A stretch of DNA of 6,143 nt. It comes from Oscillospiraceae bacterium (GTDB taxonomy: Bacteria > Bacillota > Clostridia > Oscillospirales > Acutalibacteraceae). Where the stretch lies: positions 1 to 6,143 of the forward strand of contig DOZQ01000094.1 of NCBI GenBank assembly GCA_003517915.1, read 5' to 3'. The number at the start of each line of letters is the position of its first letter. The first letter of the stretch is position 1. A program made the position numbers and the translations under genes. This document shows, piece after piece, positions 1 to 6,143 of the stretch. Under the pieces are notes generated by a model. The model did no database searches. It saw nothing but the letters and a program-made list of their open reading frames with translations, and was not told where the DNA came from.

Positions 1-413
1 CGGAATAAAATACGGAGAATGGCAAACAAAAGAAAAACTCCGACCCCGCCGGCCACCGACAAAATCAATGTAAGGTTTGGAATTGTGGGCACTAATTCCG
101 CCAGCACCTGCAAGTCAGGCTCGGCCGTCGTAATGATTACGCCCATGGCAAAGCTGACGGCGCAGACAAGAATAATTTTTTTAGTTTTTGTCATAACCGC
201 GCCGATATCCTCACCTATCGGAATCATTGATATATCGGCGCCCAAGGTGAAAAGCCCCATACCAACAATCAACAGTACGGCGCCGACTAAAAATAACAGC
301 AGCGTACCCGCCGGCATAGGTGTGATGATAACACTCATAAGAAATACGACGACAGTAATCGGCAGCACCGCGGAAAGCGCTTCATGTATGGTTTGTTTCA
401 GCTTTCTTTTCAC
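1..413 (-). CDS. DUF1538 family integral membrane protein (partial, N-terminal 137 residues)
   Basis: The frame is open from a GTG at 413-411 to the left window edge, so the C-terminus is missing. The translation begins VKRKLKQTIHEAL and is very hydrophobic, with about four membrane segments (roughly residues 13-31, 37-57, 80-97 and 114-137). It carries the stretches GMGLFTLGADISMIPIGE (residues 51-68) and AEPDLQVLAELVPTIPNL (97-114), which I recognise as characteristic of the DUF1538 family. That family consists of multi-pass membrane proteins of unproven, possibly transport-related, function, often as two tandem copies of the domain. GTG is chosen as the start because GAGGTG lies 5 nt upstream and a strong promoter lies 75 nt upstream. 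The opposite strand is open over 19-477, but that product is low-complexity and matches nothing I know, so I treat it as a shadow. Family assignment is confident; function is unknown. Confidence 0.88.
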   Translation of the reverse strand, partial: MKRKLKQTIHEALSAVLPITVVVFLMSVIITPMPAGTLLLFLVGAVLLIVGMGLFTLGADISMIPIGEDIGAVMTKTKKIILVCAVSFAMGVIITTAEPDLQVLAELVPTIPNLTLILSVAGGVGVFLLFAILRILF

Positions 414-418
414 AGCAC

Positions 419-424
419 CACCTC
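419..424 (-). promoter_or_regulatory. Ribosome binding site of the DUF1538 gene
   Basis: On the minus strand GAGGTG stands 5 nt before the GTG at 413-411. It matches the anti-Shine-Dalgarno sequence well and decides in favour of the GTG start over the internal ATG codons. Confidence 0.75.
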
Positions 425-469
425 AATACACAATAAATGCAAGTAATAGACACCACCTAAATACATATT

Positions 470-482
470 ATAGTTAAACTAT
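470..482. promoter_or_regulatory. 13-bp palindrome at the predicted DUF1538 start site (possible operator)
   Basis: ATAGTT-A-AACTAT is an inverted repeat with 6-bp arms around one central base. It overlaps the predicted transcription start near 481, where a bound repressor would block initiation. The sequence is AT-rich, so chance is a real alternative. Confidence 0.3.
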
Positions 483-487
483 TTAAA

Positions 488-516
488 ATTATAGCATATT
501 TTCGCTTGGAACTCAA
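488..516 (-). promoter_or_regulatory. Sigma-A type promoter for the DUF1538 gene
   Basis: On the minus strand a -35 box TTGAGT (516-511, 4 of 6 matches to consensus) is followed by a 17-bp spacer and a perfect -10 box TATAAT (493-488). A TG one base before the -10 makes it an extended -10 promoter. Transcription would begin near 481, giving a leader of about 68 nt before the GTG. Confidence 0.75.
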
Positions 517-620
517 ACTGCATAAGGGCTGATTAAAAAGTGACGCTTTATGGGCAAGCAGGCTTACGTAATATTGGATGGGCGCGCTTGTTGGGTACGA
601 TATAAGCGCCCTGACAATGA

Positions 621-953
621 TATGCGACCATCATCGGTGCGGGCAACGTAACGGTTATGGCGACCAAAGCAGGCGATACAGAATATAATGAGACCGCCGC
701 CACACTGGAAATTGTTGTGAACAGAAAAGGAGTATTCACTCCGGAAGCCGCGGATGGAAACAAACTGACTTTCGACGTTTCTTCATTAAATGGTTTATAT
801 GGGGTCATCGTCTCGGCAGACACGTTGAAACCGACCGACCCGCTCGGCTCTAATAATTCGCTCAGTCCTGCTGGCTCGGGCGGCTCTTCAAATACTGACG
901 ACCACGGAATAACGCCGATGTTGATTCTGCAGATAAACCAAAATCCCGGCTAA
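621..953 (+). pseudogene. C-terminal remnant of an Ig-like-repeat surface protein
   Basis: The frame is open from 621, just after a TGA at 618-620, to a TAA at 951-953. It begins YATIIGAGNVTVMATKAGD and continues EYNETAATLEIVVNRKG. This is the last strand pattern of a bacterial Ig-like (Big/MBG-type) domain, usually of the form ATI-GAG-TVTI-ATKAGD-NYN-A. A less recognisable segment of about 80 residues follows, with a Gly/Ser/Asn-rich stretch and the ending QINQNPG. A normal Ig-like domain needs 50 or more residues before the GAG motif. Here there are in-frame stops immediately upstream (603, 612, 618), no Shine-Dalgarno site and no promoter. The ATG at 657 would start in mid-strand of the fold. 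I infer a 5'-truncated gene whose true 3' end and terminator survive. The alternative is a short orphan gene starting at 657. Confidence 0.55.
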
Positions 954-976
954 TGCCGCATCAATATCTAAATCGA

Positions 977-1010
977 AAATCCTTGGGAACTGAGGTTTCC
1001 AAGGATTTTT
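977..1010 (+). terminator. Intrinsic terminator after the Ig-like remnant
   Basis: A 14-bp stem (977-990 with 995-1008, including one G-T pair) closes on the 4-base loop TGAG. A run of five T at 1006-1010 partly belongs to the stem. It begins 24 nt after the TAA of the remnant. An A run on the left side (976-979) could make it work in both directions. It separates the remnant from the GH2 transcription unit. Confidence 0.85.
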
Positions 1011-1078
1011 AGCTGTTTTAGTGCCTTTATTTATAGTATTAAAAACAGACAGAGAATAAAATCCATATAAATGAGACA

Positions 1079-1090
1079 TAAATGCATTTA
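1079..1090. promoter_or_regulatory. 12-bp palindrome TAAATGCATTTA (possible regulator site 1)
   Basis: This is a perfect 12-bp palindrome with an ATGCAT core. Its centre is 32 bp from the centre of a second palindrome with the same core (1111-1122). The spacing is about three turns of DNA, as expected for two dimers on the same face. No regulator is encoded in the window. Confidence 0.35.
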
Positions 1091-1110
1091 CTTTTTTTTA
1101 AAAAATAGGG

Positions 1111-1122
1111 ATAATGCATTAT
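1111..1122. promoter_or_regulatory. 12-bp palindrome ATAATGCATTAT (possible regulator site 2)
   Basis: This is a perfect 12-bp palindrome sharing the AATGCATT core with the one at 1079-1090. Its centre lies about 100 bp before the predicted GH2 transcription start near 1217, a plausible place for an activator. Confidence 0.35.
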
Positions 1123-1140
1123 GAAGCGGATTGTCAAAAT

Positions 1141-1160
1141 AAATTATAAATTATAAATAT
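1141..1160 (+). repeat. Short AT tandem repeat (AAATTAT x2 plus a partial copy)
   Basis: AAATTAT at 1141-1147 is repeated at 1148-1154 and followed by AAATAT. The tract ends 21 bp before the -35 box of the GH2 promoter and could act as an AT-rich UP-like or bent element. It may equally be simple AT-rich drift. Confidence 0.4.
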
Positions 1161-1181
1161 GTTTTATCTTTATGTTAAACA

Positions 1182-1210
1182 TTGATATCTATTGCTGAAA
1201 ACGCTATTAT
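1182..1210 (+). promoter_or_regulatory. Sigma-A type promoter of the GH2 gene
   Basis: The -35 box TTGATA (1182-1187) and the -10 box TATTAT (1205-1210) each match consensus at 5 of 6 positions, with an ideal 17-bp spacer. Transcription should start near 1217, leaving an untranslated leader of about 150 nt before the GH2 start codon. Confidence 0.72.
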
Positions 1211-1216
1211 TTAAAG

Positions 1217-1368
1217 TCATGTAGTTACCTGTTTTTCAGCTGTTAAACAAGAAAATACGGATATATCTGTGGCTGCTTACAGAGGGGGTGTAAAAATAGG
1301 CAAAGCCGGAGACTGTGTCCGGATATCGCGGAAATATAAAAATATTTTAGAGAAGGAGAAATGAAAGA
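1217..1368 (+). other. Predicted 5' leader of the GH2 mRNA
   Basis: The leader is about 150 nt long. It contains two weak hairpins: TCTGT/ACAGA (1266-1270 with 1279-1283) and CCGGA/TCCGG (1306-1310 with 1318-1322). The stretch GGCAAAGCC at 1299-1307 recalls part of class I cyclic-di-GMP riboswitches, but the rest of that consensus is not found. No terminator hairpin with a T run precedes the gene, so transcription attenuation is not supported. Confidence 0.35.
1351..1358 (+). promoter_or_regulatory. Ribosome binding site of the GH2 gene
   Basis: AGAAGGAG lies 10 nt before the GTG at 1369, which is in the GH2 frame, and only 2 nt before the ATG at 1361, which is not. Spacing favours GTG. A second Shine-Dalgarno-like AAGGAGG at 1391-1397 lies inside the gene, 4 nt before an in-frame TTG at 1402. 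Starting there would remove the positive N-region of the signal peptide. Confidence 0.6.
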
Positions 1369-4300
1369 GTGTATCGACCAAATGTTAAAAAAGGAGGATC
1401 ATTGCTGCTGGCTATTATAATGATAATGTTAGCGGCGGTTACGACTGTTTCGGGCAGCACCGAGCCTTTGAGGGCTGAGACCCAGCTTGTCACCACATAT
1501 GAGCGGGTACAGCAGCTTTCCGACATTGATCCGGAAGAGGACTATGTTCTGGCGATTGACCGCGTAATACCGATCGGCGCCACCGGCTCCGATCCCGAAA
1601 TGATGGTCGCCATATCTACAGGCAGGCCGTCCGGCTGGGCGGTGAATTTCGTCTACGAGCCGTTCAGCGCCGAACAGGACGCAAGCAACGCAGGGCTTGT
1701 GTGGAATTTTGAGCCCGATGGCTCGGGCTACCGCATCAAAAAAGCCGGCGGCGAAGCAAATGAGTATCTTACAGAAACCGCTGGCCCGGCGGCGACGCTC
1801 GGCGCGCCGCAGACATTTTACCTCTTGCCGGGCAGCGACCCGGAAAACGGGGATGGATTCAGAATAAGAACCGGCACGTCAGCCGGGAATTATCTGGGAT
1901 TTACAAACCTGTATGACCCCGGCGACGGTGCTGTTTCCTCGTTTTCCTTCTTCAGTGACACGGCCAACACGGTTTTCCGCTTTTATAAGGTTGTGGAGCG
2001 CGAGATTGAAATTATTGTCGAGCCGGATTTCACCGGTAACGAGTGGACTACGAACGCGGTCTACGCCATAAACCGCGAGGATCCGCACGCGAACTTCATC
2101 GCGTATGACAACGAAGCCGACGCGAAAGAGTATCACACCCTTCATAAAGAAAAAAGCGACTACTATTACAGCCTGGATGGTACCTGGAAATTCCACTGGG
2201 CGCACAATCCCGCCAACCGCGCGTCGGAAACCGCCACGCCGGGCTTCACCGGGCTGGAATATGACGACAGCGGGTGGGACGATACGGAAGTGCCCAAAAT
2301 GTGGCAGGCGAACTTTAAGGAAAACGGAGACTTCAAATACGACGGATACATCTTTATGACCTCGGGCGTACCCTGGGGCGGAACCTTCCGCGACCCGATT
2401 GCCGAACGCGACGTCACCAACACGGGTGTCAATCAGCCGAACGCGCCGTCAACATGGAATCCGGTCGCGACCTACCGCAAAACCTTCACCGTGCCCGAGC
2501 AGTGGAGAGACGAGAACCGCTCGGTCTACGTTCATTTTGACGGCGTAGGCTCCAACTGCTATGTTTGGATCAACGGCAATCGTATCGGTTACGCCGAGGA
2601 CACCTTCTCTCAAAAGGATTTTGATCTTACCCCATACATAAATTATACCGGTGAAAACGTTATTACCGTTCAGGTATTCCGCTGGTCGTCGGGTACCTGG
2701 TGGGAGCTGCAGGATATGAACCGCCTGTCCGGCATATTCCGCAGCGTATATCTGGTCGGCCGCGCGAAGGTCAACCTCTATGACGTGCAGACCCTTACCA
2801 CTCCCGTAACCGAGGATGTATATGACGGTGACTGGAACCTGAATATCAAATCGCTGCTGCGCGACCTCGGTGCCACCGACGCCGAGCGAAACAACGCCCG
2901 CCTTGAGGCCAAGCTGTACGACGCCTCTGATAACCTTGTCAGCCAGATATCCTCATCGGGTGCGCCTGAATTTACCACCCGGGAGAACACCCTCGGCAAC
3001 AGCTTCCGCGCGGCCGACAGCGTGCTGAACATGCGGGTCGCGACACCCAATTTGTGGTCCGCGGAAAAACCGTATTTATACAAGCTGGTGCTTAGCCTGT
3101 ATAACGGCACCCGTGCGACCGAAATCACCTGTATAAGAATCGGCTTCCGCCAGGTCAAGATTGTAAACGTAGGTAACGCCGCGAATGTCCGTTTCCTTAT
3201 AAACGGCTCACGCATACTGCTAAACGGCGCGAACCAGCACGAATCAAACCCGGAAACCGGTTATACCCAGACGCTTGAGCTTATGCGCACGGATATTGAG
3301 ATCATGAAGAATCACAACATCAACGCCATGCGCATGTCGCATTATCCGCATGATGTGCGTTACTATGACCTGTGCGACGAATACGGCATATATGTTATGG
3401 ATGAGGCCAACCTTGAGTGCCACGGCGCCACGTCGGTCGTCAATTCACTGAATACCGTCAACGCCTGGGCTCCTGCGATACAAGACCGCATCAACACCAT
3501 GATGCACCGCACATGGAACAGTCCCAGTGTAATCTCGTGGTCGATGGGTAACGAGAACAACAGTATCGCCACGGCGGCGGTACCGCGCTACAACGAAATC
3601 ACCACCGTTTTCGCAAAGCAGAAGGATCCCTCCAGGCCGATACACGCGCAGTATCTGAACAGCCCCAACGTCAATATCGCCCTGCAGCCGGATTTCTACA
3701 GCGGAATGTACGCCACCGCCTCCGGCTGGCGCAATACCGTAAACACAACGACCAGAGCGACTTTGCAGTGCGAATATCTTCACACTATGGGCAACTCCGG
3801 CGGCAATATGGACGAATACATGGAAGTCTTTGAATTGCCCAGCACCAGCGGAGGCTTTAGCTGGGATTTTGTCGACCAGACCCTTTGGACTCCCATTCGC
3901 AACGATGACGACACGTGGGACGGCGAATCCTGGTACCTCGGCTTCGGCGGCGACTGGGCCGGCGACTGGGGCAGCGGCAACCATTCCGCCAACATAAACT
4001 CCGACGGCATGATCAGCGGCGACCGCAGGCTGTATCCCTCCATACACCAAATCAAATACGGCTACCGCATGCTCAAGGTCACCGGTTTTGATCAGACGGC
4101 GGGAACATACACGGTCAGCAACAAATTTGTCTTTACAAACGCCAATGAGTATGACATGGCCTGGGAACTTTTGGAAAACAGCAGGGTCATTCAAAGCGGA
4201 ACGGCGGATCTCGACATACCTCCCGCACCGTCGGGCGTCGCGAATACCTCTATGACCAGCAGAACCTTCGAGCTTCCATTCACCCGCCCCGCAACAATAA

Positions 4301-6143
4301 AGCCCGGAGCCGAATATCTGTTTAATGTAATTTTCAAAGAGAAGAACGATACATTATGGGCGGACGCAGGCTATGTGATTGCCGAAAATCAAAATGTGGT
4401 GGATTTCAGCATCGAGCGCGACCCGTTCACGGTGGTACCGGCCGGCGCGCTGGACGTCGTGGAAACCGACGACAGTGTGACCATTACCGGCAGGGATGCG
4501 GATTTCTCGGTGACAATCAACAAGCAGGACGGCACAATCGGGGCCTATAAGTTCAAAGGGCGCGACCTGCTGAACGCCGGCCCGGCGCCGAGCTTCTGGC
4601 GCTCGCCGAACGACAACGAAAAAGCTTGGTACACAGGCGGTACCAATTCGGAGTCGACCTTCATGAACAACTACAACTGGCGGGACACCGGCAGAACCAG
4701 GACGACCGATTCCGCGAACATTTCGGTTCAAAAAGAGAACGCATATACGAAGATAACCGTCGGCGGAACATTCCCCAACAAAACAAATGCGGATTATAAG
4801 ACGGTTTATACCATCTATCCCAACGGCGAGGTAAACGTCGCTTACGATTACAGCTTCGGCACACAGAGCGGCGGCCATCAGTACGCGCCGGAAATCGGCA
4901 GCATCATGACCGTGTCGCCGGGCTTTGACAACATGACCTGGTACGGCCGCCGGGGCGAGACTCACGTCGACCGCAAAACCGGCTCGCCTGTGGGGATCAA
5001 TGAGATGACGGTCGATGAAAACTTCACCGCGTATTCCCGTACGCAGGAAACCGGCTTTAAGGTGGATACCCGCTGGTTTGCCCTGACCGACGACGCCGGC
5101 TTCGGTATGCTCGTCAAGGGCGGCGGAATAATTCCGACACCGCCGAATACATCCACGATGGTTGACACGCCGCTGATTCAGTTCAGCGCACTCCATTATA
5201 CGCCGGAGGATCTCACTCCCTCCAACAACTCGGCGGGTCTGCTCAGACATCCGTATCAGCTGGTGAAGAGAGATGACATAACCCTGCGCGTGGCTATCAC
5301 AAGCACCGGCGTCGGCGGCGACAACATGTGGGGCGCGACGCCGCTCATACCCTATCGCGTCAACGTTAATAACAACACCTACATCTATAATTACAGCATC
5401 ATGCCGGTTGAGGAACTGGATATAGAGGACGCGTTTGATTACGCGGCGCTGGCGCCTTATGAAGACGCGCAGATGCTGGACTTCGAGCTTGCCGGCGCTA
5501 AGGGCGTTATTGATCCGGCCGCGGGTACGGTCGAGGTCGTACTGCCCGGCGGCACTTCCCTTGCTGGACTCACTCCGGTAATCGAGGTAAACGAGGGCTC
5601 GACCGTCACGCCGGCAGGGTCTAAGGATTTCTCCTCCCCCGTGATCTACCGTGTAAGGTCGCAGGGCGGCGGCGTGACAAAAGAGTATACGGTTAAAGTA
5701 AGCTACGGCTATGACGTGACATTTGATCTCAGGGGCGGCTCTATCGGAGGAACTCCCGGCAATGTGGTGGCGCTGGTCGCTTCGGGGGAAAGGGTCGCTT
5801 TGCCGGGTACGCCGGTGCTCAGGCTGGACGGCGCTACCTTCAGCTTCGAGGGCTGGTCGGATACCCCGGGCGGCGAGCCCGTCGATCCCACGCAGATTGC
5901 CATAACCGAAGATACGGTGTTCTACGCGCTTTGGGACAACCCGGTAATTGAGCTGTATGCTATCGGAGACGCCGGGCTCAAGACCTGGCAGTATGAGAAA
6001 GTCGCAAACTACGGCAGAGACGGCAACATGCTGCTGCGCACTCAACGCACTCCAAACGACTATGGCATGTTTGGCCAAAACTTCAGCAGCACCTCACAAT
6101 CAGACAGCACCGACATAAAAACAGCTTTAATCATGTTTGACGT
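1369..6143 (+). CDS. Secreted multidomain GH2 beta-galactosidase-like glycosidase (partial, 3' end off window)
   Basis: The frame stays open for 1591 codons and has no stop before the right edge. The product should hydrolyse beta-galactosides or related glycosides outside the cell. Residues are counted from the GTG at 1369. A signal peptide comes first (KK at 7-8, hydrophobic core 12-24), then a ~180-residue extension of uncertain fold. The LacZ architecture follows: sugar-binding domain ~222-465, Ig-like domain ~466-597, TIM barrel ~598-893, domain 4 ~905-1020, and the small-chain beta-sandwich ~1027-1362. The acid/base is Glu729 (WSMGNEN) and the nucleophile Glu802 (CEYLHTMGNS). Likely magnesium ligands are Glu683, His685 and Glu729. 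Further LacZ-equivalent residues are His624-Glu625, Arg655, His658, Asp449, Trp832 and Trp1321 (LacZ Trp999). The tail has a cadherin-like domain, a Listeria-Bacteroides repeat and a DNRLRE-like start. The GTG start is preferred but not certain. Fold and mechanism are secure; galactose specificity is inferred. It could also prefer another sugar, since GH2 is a mixed family. Confidence 0.93.
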   Translation, partial: MYRPNVKKGGSLLLAIIMIMLAAVTTVSGSTEPLRAETQLVTTYERVQQLSDIDPEEDYVLAIDRVIPIGATGSDPEMMVAISTGRPSGWAVNFVYEPFSAEQDASNAGLVWNFEPDGSGYRIKKAGGEANEYLTETAGPAATLGAPQTFYLLPGSDPENGDGFRIRTGTSAGNYLGFTNLYDPGDGAVSSFSFFSDTANTVFRFYKVVEREIEIIVEPDFTGNEWTTNAVYAINREDPHANFIAYDNEADAKEYHTLHKEKSDYYYSLDGTWKFHWAHNPANRASETATPGFTGLEYDDSGWDDTEVPKMWQANFKENGDFKYDGYIFMTSGVPWGGTFRDPIAERDVTNTGVNQPNAPSTWNPVATYRKTFTVPEQWRDENRSVYVHFDGVGSNCYVWINGNRIGYAEDTFSQKDFDLTPYINYTGENVITVQVFRWSSGTWWELQDMNRLSGIFRSVYLVGRAKVNLYDVQTLTTPVTEDVYDGDWNLNIKSLLRDLGATDAERNNARLEAKLYDASDNLVSQISSSGAPEFTTRENTLGNSFRAADSVLNMRVATPNLWSAEKPYLYKLVLSLYNGTRATEITCIRIGFRQVKIVNVGNAANVRFLINGSRILLNGANQHESNPETGYTQTLELMRTDIEIMKNHNINAMRMSHYPHDVRYYDLCDEYGIYVMDEANLECHGATSVVNSLNTVNAWAPAIQDRINTMMHRTWNSPSVISWSMGNENNSIATAAVPRYNEITTVFAKQKDPSRPIHAQYLNSPNVNIALQPDFYSGMYATASGWRNTVNTTTRATLQCEYLHTMGNSGGNMDEYMEVFELPSTSGGFSWDFVDQTLWTPIRNDDDTWDGESWYLGFGGDWAGDWGSGNHSANINSDGMISGDRRLYPSIHQIKYGYRMLKVTGFDQTAGTYTVSNKFVFTNANEYDMAWELLENSRVIQSGTADLDIPPAPSGVANTSMTSRTFELPFTRPATIKPGAEYLFNVIFKEKNDTLWADAGYVIAENQNVVDFSIERDPFTVVPAGALDVVETDDSVTITGRDADFSVTINKQDGTIGAYKFKGRDLLNAGPAPSFWRSPNDNEKAWYTGGTNSESTFMNNYNWRDTGRTRTTDSANISVQKENAYTKITVGGTFPNKTNADYKTVYTIYPNGEVNVAYDYSFGTQSGGHQYAPEIGSIMTVSPGFDNMTWYGRRGETHVDRKTGSPVGINEMTVDENFTAYSRTQETGFKVDTRWFALTDDAGFGMLVKGGGIIPTPPNTSTMVDTPLIQFSALHYTPEDLTPSNNSAGLLRHPYQLVKRDDITLRVAITSTGVGGDNMWGATPLIPYRVNVNNNTYIYNYSIMPVEELDIEDAFDYAALAPYEDAQMLDFELAGAKGVIDPAAGTVEVVLPGGTSLAGLTPVIEVNEGSTVTPAGSKDFSSPVIYRVRSQGGGVTKEYTVKVSYGYDVTFDLRGGSIGGTPGNVVALVASGERVALPGTPVLRLDGATFSFEGWSDTPGGEPVDPTQIAITEDTVFYALWDNPVIELYAIGDAGLKTWQYEKVANYGRDGNMLLRTQRTPNDYGMFGQNFSSTSQSDSTDIKTALIMFD

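Larger units (their letters stand above)
1011..1181. other. AT-rich intergenic spacer upstream of the GH2 promoter
   Basis: No convincing gene is seen on either strand. The spacer holds two palindromes and a short AT tandem repeat, listed separately. A weaker promoter-like pair, TTGTCA (1131-1136) and TATAAA (1152-1157), has a 15-bp spacer and is less likely than the promoter at 1182-1210. Confidence 0.5.

Noticed and set aside
19..477. 152-codon plus-strand frame
   Set aside because: It is the antisense shadow of the DUF1538 gene, which has family motifs, a ribosome binding site and a promoter on the minus strand.
550..651. 33-codon frame beginning MGKQAYVILDGRACW
   Set aside because: No Shine-Dalgarno site or promoter is seen, the peptide matches nothing I recognise, and it overlaps the Ig-like remnant in another frame.
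888..1079. 63-codon minus-strand frame across the terminator
   Set aside because: It runs through the terminator stem and into the Ig-like remnant in antisense, with no ribosome binding site.
1291..1322. Possible class I cyclic-di-GMP riboswitch, from GGCAAAGCC in the leader
   Set aside because: The two-helix scaffold, the GNRA loop and its receptor, and the upstream CAAACC segment of that class are not found. A covariance-model scan of 1217-1368 would settle it.
2105..2359. 84-codon plus-strand frame with a CPKCGR zinc-ribbon-like motif
   Set aside because: It is out of frame with the GH2 sugar-binding domain it overlaps, has only a single CxxC pair and no ribosome binding site.
3445..4194. 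249-codon open frame on the minus strand
   Set aside because: It lies opposite the GH2 catalytic barrel, including both catalytic glutamates, and shows no domain or ribosome binding site.
4354..6078. 574-codon open frame on the minus strand
   Set aside because: It is antisense to the GH2 gene, whose plus-strand frame has recognisable domains throughout. The long antisense opening follows from GC-rich codon use. The product is rich in Arg and His and matches no family I know.

Overview
The window looks like chromosomal DNA of a Gram-positive bacterium of the Bacillota, most likely an anaerobic Clostridia-type organism. This is an inference from strong Shine-Dalgarno sites, sigma-A type promoters in AT-rich spacers, a DUF1538 membrane protein, and a very large secreted glycosidase with Gram-positive-style accessory modules. 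No rRNA, tRNA, CRISPR array or insertion sequence is visible.

Layout. (1) Positions 1-413, minus strand: the first 137 codons of a DUF1538 integral membrane protein. It runs off the left edge and has a GTG start, a good ribosome binding site and a strong extended -10 promoter at 488-516. (2) Positions 621-953, plus strand: the C-terminal remnant of an Ig-like-repeat surface protein, apparently without a start, followed by a strong intrinsic terminator at 977-1010. (3) Positions 1011-1368: an AT-rich spacer holding two 12-bp palindromes with a shared ATGCAT core 32 bp apart, a near-consensus promoter at 1182-1210 and a leader of about 150 nt. (4) Positions 1369-6143, plus strand: one reading frame of at least 1591 codons, open at the right edge, encoding an exported LacZ-type family 2 glycoside hydrolase. 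All the main catalytic residues of the LacZ fold can be located. The catalytic core has a ~180-residue N-terminal extension and a C-terminal tail with a cadherin-like/DUF5018-like domain, a Listeria-Bacteroides (InlB B-type) repeat and the start of a DNRLRE-like module.

How it fits together. The GH2 gene has its own promoter and is insulated from the upstream remnant by the terminator. Its product should act outside the cell on galactosides or related glycans, with the tail probably serving for surface display or binding. The divergent DUF1538 gene seems unrelated in function. No clearly new multi-gene system is present. The points most worth checking are the translation start of the GH2 gene, where a canonical A AAA AAG slippery heptamer lies exactly where a -1 shift would join an upstream ATG to the signal peptide; the apparent absence of the LacZ Asn102 equivalent; and the paired palindromes upstream of the promoter.
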